A DNA stretch of 64,000 nucleotides, taken from positions 2,666,001 through 2,730,000 of the forward strand of contig NZ_CP044532.1 in the NCBI RefSeq assembly GCF_026427775.1. Reading direction: 5' to 3'. The first letter of the stretch is position 1; the number at the start of each line of letters is the position of its first letter. Source of the DNA: Arthrobacter sp. CDRTa11. GTDB taxonomy: Bacteria > Actinomycetota > Actinomycetes > Actinomycetales > Micrococcaceae. The position numbers and the translations under genes were made by a program. Of this stretch, positions 17,433-25,647 are shown piece by piece. The notes beneath the pieces were generated by a model. That model ran no database searches, was not told the origin of the DNA, and saw only the letters and a list, made by a program, of their open reading frames with translations.

Positions 17433-18344
17433 TTATGCCCCTACCGTGAAGTTGCTGTCCACGACGCCGCCGGCGTTGGTCCTGTCGGAGTCCTGGAGAA
17501 GGCCGGAGCCGATCATGACGTCAATCGTTGCCTCTAACGCAACGGGAGACACCCGGAGCCCTGCCGGCCACATGCCGAGGTCGCGGGTGTACTTCAGGCC
17601 GCGGGCGGCGAGCTCTGCGTCATCCGGTGTGGTGAGGCGCTGGTAAATGGGCAGCGTGACGGAGTCGTTGGCAGGGTCGTTGACGAAGTCATGGGCTTCG
17701 GACAGGGCCGAGACAAGGTCCTGCACCAGCTCGCTGTTTTCACGCAGCCAGTCTTCATTGCCGATGATGGCAGCAAAGATGATTTCGGGAATAACATCGG
17801 CAACTTCGCCGAGCAGGTTGTAGCCGGACCGTTCCGCCAGGAAGTTCCAGGGTGCAGGCTGCGGGGCGGCGTCGATCCCGTTTTCCTGCAGGGCAGTCCA
17901 GCGGGTGGTGTGCACGCCCGCGAGGACGAAACTGTAATCCTGGGGATAGCTGAGGCCGGCTTCCCGGAGCATCAGCTGCGTGTAAATGGCGGTGCCTTCG
18001 GTAAGCGATGACGTGCCGATCCGCTTGCCGCGCAGCTCCTCAAGTGTCCCGATGTCCGCCCGCGCCACGAGTGACATCGGGAGGCGTTCGGAGTTGGAGC
18101 CGACGATGCGCAGCGTGCCACCGGAGACGAAATCGGCGACGGCCCCTTCCGGTGGGGTGATCGCAAGGTCTGCTGTTCCTTCACGCACGGCCGCCGTCGC
18201 TTTATCGACTGAGCCCAGCCGCATGTATTCGATGCTGATTCCATGCCGGGCGAAGATTCCCTGCTCGTCGGCGACGAATACGGGCAGCCAGTTGAATCCC
18301 TGGGCGGCCCCTGCAAAGCGTACTTTCTTGAATGAATTGCTCAT
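17433..18344 (-). CDS. SBP-fold (SsuA/TauA/NMT1-like) protein without signal peptide, cluster A
   Basis: The 303-residue protein resembles solute-binding proteins of the sulfonate/nitrate/THI5 type: [43 protein letters not shown]. The first beta strand begins within 10 residues of the start ([12 protein letters not shown]), leaving no room for a signal peptide or lipobox, so it should be cytoplasmic. No permease or ATPase of that ABC class lies nearby. Its gene sits between ligJ and ligK, as does its paralog at 44249. Cytosolic SBP-fold enzymes are known (THI5/NMT1, and 4,5-dihydroxyphthalate decarboxylase), so a catalytic role on an aromatic acid is the inference. The start at 18344 has CGGAGG close upstream and is preferred over 18362. 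Confidence 0.8.
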   Translation of the reverse strand: MSNSFKKVRFAGAAQGFNWLPVFVADEQGIFARHGISIEYMRLGSVDKATAAVREGTADLAITPPEGAVADFVSGGTLRIVGSNSERLPMSLVARADIGTLEELRGKRIGTSSLTEGTAIYTQLMLREAGLSYPQDYSFVLAGVHTTRWTALQENGIDAAPQPAPWNFLAERSGYNLLGEVADVIPEIIFAAIIGNEDWLRENSELVQDLVSALSEAHDFVNDPANDSVTLPIYQRLTTPDDAELAARGLKYTRDLGMWPAGLRVSPVALEATIDVMIGSGLLQDSDRTNAGGVVDSNFTVGA

Positions 18345-18367
18345 GTGTCCTCCGTGTGTCATGGGGT

Positions 18368-19399
18368 TTACCGCCCTTGGGCGGCGAGTCGGGCATCGAG
18401 GCGGGGGTAGATCCGGCGGGCATTTCCGCCGAGGACGGCCTGACGTTCCTTATGGTCAAGGTGCAGGGCTTCCACGTACCGCTTGGTGTCGTCAAATGGG
18501 TGGCCTGTTTCCGGATCGTCAGCTCTGACCGCGCCAAGCAATTCCGAGCCGAACAGGATGTTTGAGGGGTCAATGACCGAGAACAGTGCGTTGATACCCT
18601 CCTGGTGGTAGACGCAGGTGTCGAAGAAGACGTTGCGCATCAGGTGCTCAGCCAGTGGCGGCTTGTCGAGCATGATTGACAAGCCGCGGTAGCGCCCCCA
18701 GTGATATGGAACGGCGCCTCCACCATGGGGTATCACCAGGCGCAGGTTGGGATGCCGCTCGAAGAGGTCCCCGGCCAGCAGTTGCATGAACACTGCGGTG
18801 TCGGCGGCCAGGTAGTGTGCCCCGGTGGTGTGGAGCGCCGGAGAACACGAAGCTGAAACGTGGATCATCGCCGGAACGTCGAGCCGTTCCATGGCATCCC
18901 AAAGCGGGTCCCACCAGAGGTCTGTCAGCGGCGGTGCGGACCATCGTCCCCCGGAGGGATCCGGATTGAGGTTGCACCCCACGAAGCCGGCTTCGACGCA
19001 GCGTTCCAGTTCGGCGATGACCGGCCCCAGTCCTCCTTCGACAGTCTGAGGGAGCTGGCACACGCCGGCGAAGTTCTCCGGGAAGAGGTCGCAGATCCTC
19101 GCGATCGTGTCGTTGGACAGCCGGGCCCACTCGTTGGCCGCGTCCTGCCCGGGTACGTGGTGGCCCATCCCCGCTGCCCGGGGCGAAAGGATGGTGACAT
19201 CTGAACCCCGTTCGCGCTGCAGCCTCAGCTGGTTGGCCGTAATGATCTCCCGCAGTTCATCATCGGGAATTCCACCGTAGGGGTCCGGAGCCTCCCCCCG
19301 GCCCTCGGCGTGGGCGATCTGCTCGGCACGGTAGGCGTGGAAGTCAGCCGGCTCAGTGGTGAAGTGGCCGTGGCAGTCTATGGTCAGTGTCTGTGTCAT
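18368..19399 (-). CDS. ligJ: 4-oxalomesaconate hydratase (LigJ-type amidohydrolase), cluster A
   Basis: The 343-residue amidohydrolase-2 protein follows Sphingobium LigJ through most of its length as I remember that sequence: IDCHGHF at the start (metal-binding HxH), EANQLRL-like ITANQLRLQRERG, AELERCVEAGFVGCNLNPDPSGG, MIHVSASC, HTTGAHYLAADTAVFMQLL, IPHGGGAVPYHWGR, and FGSELLGAVR with the catalytic-site glutamate. It should hydrate 4-oxalomesaconate to 4-carboxy-4-hydroxy-2-oxoadipate, the LigK substrate. Its start overlaps the stop of the VAO oxidase gene by 4 bases (ATGA), so translation is probably coupled. Confidence 0.9.
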   Translation of the reverse strand: MTQTLTIDCHGHFTTEPADFHAYRAEQIAHAEGRGEAPDPYGGIPDDELREIITANQLRLQRERGSDVTILSPRAAGMGHHVPGQDAANEWARLSNDTIARICDLFPENFAGVCQLPQTVEGGLGPVIAELERCVEAGFVGCNLNPDPSGGRWSAPPLTDLWWDPLWDAMERLDVPAMIHVSASCSPALHTTGAHYLAADTAVFMQLLAGDLFERHPNLRLVIPHGGGAVPYHWGRYRGLSIMLDKPPLAEHLMRNVFFDTCVYHQEGINALFSVIDPSNILFGSELLGAVRADDPETGHPFDDTKRYVEALHLDHKERQAVLGGNARRIYPRLDARLAAQGR

Positions 19400-20979
19400 C
19401 TGGGGTCCTTCGAAGTATGGGTTCCGGCTTGGCCGAAGTTGGTTGGCCAGATGCCATGCCTGCCGGGGGAGAGGATCCCGTCGGGATCGAGGGCGTCCTT
19501 GATCTGGGTGGCCACACGCCGGTAGATGTTGTCGTTGAAGCTGTACTCCGCGGCGGCCAGGTCCATGAATTCCAGGTGGGGGCGGCTGTCAGCAATCCCC
19601 AGCTTTCCGAGTTCGAGGATCAGGCTGCGGGCCAGGGCGAATGCCGAGCGGGTGGAGTTTTCATCCGTCCTGTCGTAACGGACGCCGGCTATCACCACTG
19701 CAGAACGTTCCCCTGTGACCATGATGCCGGCGCCGAAATCGCGGCCGGCGGCCTTGAACTCCCGCCGCAGAACATCGATGACGCCGCGCATCGCAGTTCC
19801 CTGCAAGGGCACCACGGGGGATACGTCAACATGGGCGATGTTGGGTGGAGTGTTCTCAATGGCCTTCAGTGTTGGTTCGCCGGCCATGATTTGCTCGGCG
19901 GATGACTCAAGTTGGTTGTACTCGTCAGGCGAGTACGTGCGTCGGGCCTCTACCCGGCCACTGGGGATCGCCTCCCAGGCCTCACGGATCCGGCGCACTT
20001 TCGCATCTACGATTTCCGGTGCACCCCAGACAGCCGCGCGTGCTGCCCAGGCACCAACTCCCGCACGGAACCCGATCTCGTGCAGCTCTGAGTCCGTAAA
20101 AGGGTGCTCCTGCCCTGCAACCGGTGCATCGCGCAACATATGGCATGCCCGAAGAGTGGAGTACAGCGCCGGCATGCCTTCCAGGTGCCCGGCAAGGCGG
20201 AGCTCACGGATGGTGTCGATGGCAGCCTCGAAGTCCGCCTCGTCGTCGATGGCAAGGAGCAAGGGTGCAAAGGATTCCGGCCGGCGCGTCAGCCAGATGC
20301 CCATCCTGGTGACGATCCCGAAATTCGACTGCACGAACATCGGTTCGAGGTTTGGGCCCAGGCTTCGCTTGTAGGTGTGCCAGGCAGGGCTGGAAGGAAT
20401 TGCGCCTTGCCCCGTGCGCAGGATGGCACCGTCCGGCATCACGACTTCAAGGCCGGCGGCCAGCATGTAGTCTGCGCCGTAGCGCTGGTACGTGTGGCCA
20501 CCGTCCATGGTGTTGCCCACGATGGAGCCCCAGCCAAGGTCGGGACAGGGTGTGGCGAGATCGTAACCCTTGCTGCGTACGGCGTCGTGCAGATCGAACC
20601 AGGTCACTCCGGGCTCCACCACTGCATAGGCGAGCTCTTCGTTGATTTCAAGGATCCGGTTCATGCGCTGGAAACCAAGCTGGATGGACCCCCGGACTTT
20701 CGGGGACGCACCTCCATGGCCCAGGTTGCGCCCCTGGCTGTGGGGCCAGACCGGAACGGCGTAGCGCCGTGCGATCTCCAGGATTCCCTGCACCTGTTCG
20801 GTGGTGGTGGGCTGTACAACGGCTGACGCCGCGTAGGTTTCATCCCCGGTGAGCCAATAATCGTCCTTGAAGTCGTCGATCCGGGTCCGTTCGACGTGGA
20901 CGGCATCCTGTCCCAACAGTGCGGCCAGTTCCTGCGCCATCGCGTCGGGGATCGTCGGCAGGGCCTCGGGTTTGCTCAC
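19396..20979 (-). CDS. VAO/4-cresol-dehydrogenase-type FAD oxidase (paralog 1)
   Basis: The 527-residue flavoprotein has an FAD-binding PCMH domain: PHSQGRNLGHGG, MNRILEINEELAYAVVEPGVTWFDL, GWGSIVGNTMDGGHTY, DYMLAAGLEVVMPDG. It ends with the family tail ALDPDGILSPGRHGIWP. These match vanillyl-alcohol oxidase, eugenol oxidase and p-cresol methylhydroxylase, which oxidise para-substituted phenols at the benzylic carbon. The histidine in NIAHVDVSP aligns roughly with the flavin-linking histidine of VAO. The GTG start at 20979 overlaps the stop of the monooxygenase gene (GTGA), so translation is coupled; the frame extends further upstream only inside that gene. Confidence 0.87.
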   Translation of the reverse strand: MSKPEALPTIPDAMAQELAALLGQDAVHVERTRIDDFKDDYWLTGDETYAASAVVQPTTTEQVQGILEIARRYAVPVWPHSQGRNLGHGGASPKVRGSIQLGFQRMNRILEINEELAYAVVEPGVTWFDLHDAVRSKGYDLATPCPDLGWGSIVGNTMDGGHTYQRYGADYMLAAGLEVVMPDGAILRTGQGAIPSSPAWHTYKRSLGPNLEPMFVQSNFGIVTRMGIWLTRRPESFAPLLLAIDDEADFEAAIDTIRELRLAGHLEGMPALYSTLRACHMLRDAPVAGQEHPFTDSELHEIGFRAGVGAWAARAAVWGAPEIVDAKVRRIREAWEAIPSGRVEARRTYSPDEYNQLESSAEQIMAGEPTLKAIENTPPNIAHVDVSPVVPLQGTAMRGVIDVLRREFKAAGRDFGAGIMVTGERSAVVIAGVRYDRTDENSTRSAFALARSLILELGKLGIADSRPHLEFMDLAAAEYSFNDNIYRRVATQIKDALDPDGILSPGRHGIWPTNFGQAGTHTSKDPR

Positions 20980-22760
20980 GGGACATTCACCATGGGGGCC
21001 TGATGGCTTAAGTCCGAGATGTTGACTCCGAGGATGGCCGTCAGGGCCTCGGACAGCGCCTGCTGGGCCCCTTCTCCAACCGAATGCACGGAGCGCCACG
21101 CGATGACGCCGTCGGGACGCACCAGCAATGCCCCGTCTTCATCCGTCCCGCGGAGCTTGTGCCACGCGAAATAGAGGTCTTGCGAGTCCGGTGCACCGAT
21201 GACCTTCGCCCGCACGCGGGGGTGCCCGAGCCCGACGACTGCCTCCACCCATGCTCTGCCTGACGGCCCGGTTAATAGGGTGAAATAGCCGTCGCCCACG
21301 AGATCCAGCGTTGAGACCCTGTGTCCGGAGGCGTCCACAAGCCAGGCGTGGGGGAGTTTCGCGCCTGGACGGCTTGAGGCCTGCGCGTATAGTTCCTTGT
21401 CGCGGGCCCACACCTCGGGCTCATCGGTGTCCGGAACCACTGCCCCGGATTCGTAGCGGTGGTTCATCTCCACGCCCTGGGCATTGAACTCGTAATTCCT
21501 GAGCTCCAGGGCGCGTGCAAGTTCTGCTCTGGCAGCTTCTCCGTCCGCGGTAGGGGCTGTCAGTTTTTCGAGACCCGACGGACCGCCGGGACGCTCTGCC
21601 GCGAATGCCTGCTTCAGGGGAGCAAACTCCCGCCGCGACTGGTTCGCGCGCTCAACGATTTGCCGACCGATCGGTGCCCGTTCCTCGGTGTAGGAGTCCA
21701 GCAGTGACGGGGCCGCATCGCCCTTGATGACGTAGGCAAGCTTCCAGGCCAGGTTGAATGCGTCCTGGATGCAGGTGTTTGAACCGAGCCCGTTGGTCGG
21801 GGGATGGCGGTGGGTGGCGTCCCCTCCGCAGAAGATGCGGTTGTTTGAGTAGTAGGGCGCGTAGGCCTCGTTGACGTACCAAGGCCCTACCGAGGTGATT
21901 TCCGGCTCGAAGCCGGGGTCGCCGATGTAGGCCTTGATCCGGGTCCGTGCTGTCTCAAAGCTGAGGTCAGGATCTCCTTGCGAGATGTCGAACCCCCATC
22001 CTGCGATCCAGTTGTCCCAGGGCCGCACGGCCCGCAGAAGCCCCAGGCCGATTTCACCAACGGCTGCCTCCTGGTTGACGATCCAGTTCATGATCGATGG
22101 CCGGTGCGCCACGTACTTGGAGAGGTCGCCACGGAACTGGGCGTACACCGTGCCGGCACGCGCCAGGACGCCCTCGATGGGGATTCCGGCATCCTGGGCC
22201 ACTTGGGACCGCGCCCCGTCGGCACCCACCAGGTAGCGGGTGCGGTGCTGGTAGACGCGCCCGCTGGGGCGGTGTTCAAGCGTAACGGTGACACCGTCGT
22301 CGTCCTGCACGCTGGAGCGGTAGAGGGTGTTGAATTCGAACGATGCACGCCGCTTCGCCGCACTGTTGAGGATAATCGGCTCCAGGTCCGACTGGGGGAT
22401 GTCCACCATGGAGCAGGGACTGGATTGACGGTAGTCTCCCTGCCGGTCGTCTCCGGTTCCGTAGCTGCTAAGACGCGCGATCTCCGGACCCGCGAGACTG
22501 GTCATGAACTTTGTCTCGCCCATGAGGTTCCACGGGGTTGCCTGCTGCTTCACCTCCTCCTCGATGCCCAGGCTGCGGAGCACTTCCATGGCACGGAGGT
22601 TGGTGATGTGCGCCCGTGGAGTGTGGGCCAGCCAGTTTTCCCTGCTGACCGCCAGTGTGCGTATGCCGTATGTCGCGAGCGCAAGCGCGGTCGTCGCGCC
22701 CATCGGACCTGTGCCGACCACCAGCACATCCGAGTCAAACGGCGAATTTTCGAGTGTCAT
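20976..22760 (-). CDS. FAD-dependent aromatic monooxygenase, TfdB/PheA type
   Basis: The 594-residue flavoprotein hydroxylase is built like 2,4-dichlorophenol 6-monooxygenase. The FAD motif GTGPMGATTALALATYGIRT is at the N-terminus, followed by TPRAHITNLRAMEVLRSLGIEEE, the DG motif LVGADGARSQVA, and the GD motif FCGGDATHRHPPTNGLGSNTCIQDAFNLAWKLAYV. A C-terminal thioredoxin-like dimerisation domain follows. It should hydroxylate a phenol ortho to the OH using NAD(P)H and O2. The ATG at 22760 has GAAGG 6 bases before it; another ATG lies two codons earlier. It is the first enzyme gene after iclR in the minus-strand operon. Confidence 0.9.
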   Translation of the reverse strand: MTLENSPFDSDVLVVGTGPMGATTALALATYGIRTLAVSRENWLAHTPRAHITNLRAMEVLRSLGIEEEVKQQATPWNLMGETKFMTSLAGPEIARLSSYGTGDDRQGDYRQSSPCSMVDIPQSDLEPIILNSAAKRRASFEFNTLYRSSVQDDDGVTVTLEHRPSGRVYQHRTRYLVGADGARSQVAQDAGIPIEGVLARAGTVYAQFRGDLSKYVAHRPSIMNWIVNQEAAVGEIGLGLLRAVRPWDNWIAGWGFDISQGDPDLSFETARTRIKAYIGDPGFEPEITSVGPWYVNEAYAPYYSNNRIFCGGDATHRHPPTNGLGSNTCIQDAFNLAWKLAYVIKGDAAPSLLDSYTEERAPIGRQIVERANQSRREFAPLKQAFAAERPGGPSGLEKLTAPTADGEAARAELARALELRNYEFNAQGVEMNHRYESGAVVPDTDEPEVWARDKELYAQASSRPGAKLPHAWLVDASGHRVSTLDLVGDGYFTLLTGPSGRAWVEAVVGLGHPRVRAKVIGAPDSQDLYFAWHKLRGTDEDGALLVRPDGVIAWRSVHSVGEGAQQALSEALTAILGVNISDLSHQAPMVNVP

Positions 22761-22879
22761 GTGCATCCTTCATTGGAGATCATTTCGACGTCGTAGGGCA
22801 GTAGGGCGCCTCCGTGATGCCCCTGCGCATATGCGTGCGCCGCGGCATCACGGGAAGTCATCCCAAATTGGGGCAGTAA

Positions 22880-23722
22880 TCAGCCCTGTGAATCACCATC
22901 ATCAGGAGTCATTCCCAATGCCTGGTTCCGCTCAATGTGGACCCGCGAGAGCGCTGCAGCAGCGTCGCGGACGGCGGCTGCGTAGCGTTCGAGCTCCTGC
23001 TTGCCACCGCGCTCACTGGGGATGACCAGGGAGATGGAGGCGAGAACAAAGCCGTCGGCACCGAGGACCGGCGCCGCCACTGCACAGACGCCTGGCTTCC
23101 ATTCCTCGTTGTCGAAAGCGACGCCGGCAGCGCGGACCTCCCGCCATTTCGCCCGCATGGAATCCACTGTGACTCCGGCGGGCATGGCTTGTGAGAGGGA
23201 AGCATAGCGCGCGTCCCAAAGCATCTCGGGCGCGAACGCCACAAGGACCTTCGCGTCGGCCGACATCAGCCCGTGGACCACCATGCCGGCCGAGGTGAAC
23301 GGTTTGAAATGGCGCTCCGTTGTGACGAGGTCAAGGGACAGTGTTCCCTCGTGGCCCCATACCGAAAGGAGGGCGGATTCAGTGGTGCTCTGGGCCAGCC
23401 TTTCGAGGTAGGGCCGGGCTTCGCTGACGAGGACACTGGCCGACGTCTTCGCGTACAGGCTTTGAAGCATTCGCGGACCAAGGGCGTAGTTGCCTGCCAC
23501 GTCCTGCTCCACCCATCCGAGCCGTTCCAGCGTGAGCATCAGGCGGCGCACAGTCGCCTTCGGCAACTGGGATTCCTCCCGCAGTTCACGCAGCGTCCAT
23601 TCCGGCCGTTCCGTTGAAAAGAGCCCCAACAGGTAAAGGCCGCGCTCGAGGGTGCCAAGGGGTGCGGCCTCTCCGGCCTCACCTGCCAGGAAAGCCCTGC
23701 TGCTGGTAGTCGAGGTCTCCAC
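22880..23722 (-). CDS. IclR-family regulator of cluster A
   Basis: The protein has about 280 residues. The winged helix-turn-helix is seen in TLERGLYLLGLFSTERPEWTLRELREESQLPKATVRRLMLTLERLGWVEQ, followed by an IclR ligand-binding domain ending with LERYAAAVRDAAAALS. The GTG at 23722 is chosen because a purine-rich GGGAAGAGAG lies before it and it gives a normal N-terminus; the frame remains open to 23857 across the operator. It heads the minus-strand cluster A operon and is divergent from the alcohol dehydrogenase/cupin pair. A large palindrome lies between them, so it probably controls both directions in response to a pathway aromatic. Confidence 0.87.
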   Translation of the reverse strand: METSTTSSRAFLAGEAGEAAPLGTLERGLYLLGLFSTERPEWTLRELREESQLPKATVRRLMLTLERLGWVEQDVAGNYALGPRMLQSLYAKTSASVLVSEARPYLERLAQSTTESALLSVWGHEGTLSLDLVTTERHFKPFTSAGMVVHGLMSADAKVLVAFAPEMLWDARYASLSQAMPAGVTVDSMRAKWREVRAAGVAFDNEEWKPGVCAVAAPVLGADGFVLASISLVIPSERGGKQELERYAAAVRDAAAALSRVHIERNQALGMTPDDGDSQG

Positions 23723-23770
23723 TGTCTCTCTTCCCCTTTCAACGAATCCGATGTTATGCTCCTCACTGAG

Positions 23771-23805
23771 TTCATTCACTGAACCTAAGAGATTCACTGA
23801 ATGAA
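23771..23805. promoter_or_regulatory. Putative IclR operator (long inverted repeat)
   Basis: Two 13-base arms, TTCATTCACTGAA and TTCACTGAATGAA, form an inverted repeat with one mismatch and a 9-base spacer. Each arm is also largely self-symmetric. It lies 48 bases upstream of the iclR start and 63 bases before the divergent dehydrogenase start. Confidence 0.7.
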
Positions 23806-23868
23806 CCGTAGCAGTTACATCGAACGATGGCAACGGATTGCGTCCGCACCGGATCAAAGGAGATCAGA

Positions 23869-25002
23869 ATGACAATGACTCAGACAATGACAGCGGCCCG
23901 AATGCATGCCGTCGGCGAACCGATGGTGATTGAAGAAGTACCGCTGCCGATACCTACCGGCGCGGATGTCCGGGTGCGTGTTCACAGCTGCAACATCGTG
24001 CCCAACCTCGCCAACATCCTCGCGAATTGGACCACCTGGTTTCCGCAGAACCCGTTGCCGGCGCTTCCGGCCATCTTTGGGCTGGATCCGGCGGGCGTTG
24101 TGGAAGCCGTAGGCCCGGACGTCCGGGAATTTGCGCCCGGCGACCGTGTTTACGTCAATCCGGGCCGATCCTGCGGTGCCTGCAAGGAATGCCGGAGCGG
24201 GAAGATCATGCACTGCCAGCATTTTGCTTTTGCGGGCTACTTCGGGCTGACGCCCACCTCGGGGCAGATGCTGGACCGGTACCCCTATGGCGGCTTGGCC
24301 GAGGCCATGCTTGCTCCTGCAGGTTCATTGGTCCGCTTGCCGGACAACCTCAGTTTCAACCGGGCCGCACGGTTCGGATACCTCGGTACCGGCTACGCAG
24401 CCTTGCAAAAGGCTCGCCTGGAACCAGGCAGCAGCCTGCTGATCAACGGAATCAGCGGAACCCTCGGACTCGGCACCGCATTGTTTGCCCTCGCCCAGGG
24501 CGTAACCACCATCCTGGGAACGGGCAGGAACCGCGAGCTCCTCGAGCGGGTGCGTGCCATTTCCCCGGAACGGATCCAGGTGTTCTCCACGGATGATGGC
24601 CCCATCGATGAATGGGTCCGCCGGGTAACCGACGGTGGAGTGGACGGCTATATCAGCGCCCTCGGACCGAATACCCCGCACGCTCCCTTCCTCGAGGGTC
24701 TTCGGTCGTTGCGCAGGGGCGGCCGCGCCGTCAACGTCGGTGCAACGGCCGGCGACGTCCCCGTCGATGTTCATCACCTGATGGACCAGCAGCAATCCCT
24801 GATCGGATCCTGCTGGTTCTCGCCCGGCGAAGGCCAGGAGATGGCGGCCCTTGCCGGTTCAGGTGCCGTCGATCTGTCGGTGTTCGAAGATGTCGTCTTT
24901 GGCCTCGAGGATGTCAATGACGCCATCAACGGTTTGGAAAACCGCAATGGAGGCTTCAGCAATTACATCGTCTCGCCGACCGGTGGGCGGGAGCATGTCT
25001 GA
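23869..25002 (+). CDS. Zinc-binding MDR alcohol dehydrogenase (paralog 2)
   Basis: The 377-residue protein is the closest relative of the dehydrogenase at 11977. It shares SCNIVPNLAN, NWTTWFPQNPLPALPAIFGLDPAG, the structural cysteine set SCGACKECRSGKIMHC, YFGLTPTSGQMLDRYPYGG and INGISGTLGLGTALFALA. It should oxidise an alcohol with NAD(P)+ and catalytic zinc. AAAGGAGA precedes the ATG at 23869. It is divergent from iclR, and its 3' end overlaps the cupin gene, so the two are one transcription unit under the same operator. Two paralogs in one cluster suggest either different substrates or a recent duplication. Confidence 0.87.
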   Translation: MTMTQTMTAARMHAVGEPMVIEEVPLPIPTGADVRVRVHSCNIVPNLANILANWTTWFPQNPLPALPAIFGLDPAGVVEAVGPDVREFAPGDRVYVNPGRSCGACKECRSGKIMHCQHFAFAGYFGLTPTSGQMLDRYPYGGLAEAMLAPAGSLVRLPDNLSFNRAARFGYLGTGYAALQKARLEPGSSLLINGISGTLGLGTALFALAQGVTTILGTGRNRELLERVRAISPERIQVFSTDDGPIDEWVRRVTDGGVDGYISALGPNTPHAPFLEGLRSLRRGGRAVNVGATAGDVPVDVHHLMDQQQSLIGSCWFSPGEGQEMAALAGSGAVDLSVFEDVVFGLEDVNDAINGLENRNGGFSNYIVSPTGGREHV

Positions 25003-25600
25003 ACCGCTTCTTGTTGACGCGATCCAGGGGAGGGACCACAACCACTTTCAGGGCGCAGACGGGCAGGCTTCGGCCGTGCGTCGGGTTGTCACAGGTGTCT
25101 CCACCCACGGTGAGCCACAGATCGTAAGCGACGGTCCACCGCCCCGCTCCAGGGCACACGTGGCGGTTCCGGGCATGGTCAATTCCGTCGTCTGGGCGAC
25201 GGCGGCGCCCCCGGAGTCCGGGTACCGTGACCTCACGCCGGACCTCGTCACTCTTGTTCCGGGTGCCGGGGAAACGGTTGCCCTGCTGGTCACCTTTCCT
25301 CCGGATACCGTGTTCGCGGACCCGCTCTTCGACGGCCCGAAAGCGGCGCGGGAACAGATGGAGATCACACCTGGCCTCGCTGAACTGTTCGAGCAGGACA
25401 ATCCAGGCTTCCATACGACTCCCACCGTCGACTATGGCGTCGTGGTGAGCGGTGAGGTCGTGCTTGACCTTGGATCCGCAACAACTGTCCTGCGGCAGGG
25501 CGACATTATCGTGCAGAACGGAACGAGACACGCATGGCGGAACCATACCGATCAGCCGGCGACTGTCTTCTTCGTGTTGATCGGAAGGAAGCCGGCGTAA
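24995..25600 (+). CDS. Cupin-domain protein of the aromatic module (cluster A)
   Basis: The 201-residue protein has a C-terminal cupin beta barrel. Its partner at 45863 shares RRVVTGV, SDGP.P, LFEQD, TVDYGVV.GE and GTRHAWRN. The first cupin motif lacks the second histidine of HxH but keeps His140 and Asp146 (H-x5-D), and the second motif keeps His179. That is a possible two-His-one-carboxylate metal site with the same H-x5-acid spacing as 3-hydroxyanthranilate dioxygenase. The function is unknown; ring-cleaving dioxygenase, decarboxylase or isomerase are all open. It overlaps the dehydrogenase stop by 8 bases, so it is translationally coupled. Confidence 0.8.
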   Translation: MSEPLLVDAIQGRDHNHFQGADGQASAVRRVVTGVSTHGEPQIVSDGPPPRSRAHVAVPGMVNSVVWATAAPPESGYRDLTPDLVTLVPGAGETVALLVTFPPDTVFADPLFDGPKAAREQMEITPGLAELFEQDNPGFHTTPTVDYGVVVSGEVVLDLGSATTVLRQGDIIVQNGTRHAWRNHTDQPATVFFVLIGRKPA

Positions 25601-25647
25601 GCCCTCCTGGTGCCTGTCGGCAACGGGTGCCCGGCCATGACGTGCAG

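Noticed and set aside
17433..18344. Reading this as a normal ABC transporter binding protein
   Set aside because: No signal peptide, no lipobox and no partner ABC genes; the position between ligJ and ligK is conserved in the second cluster.
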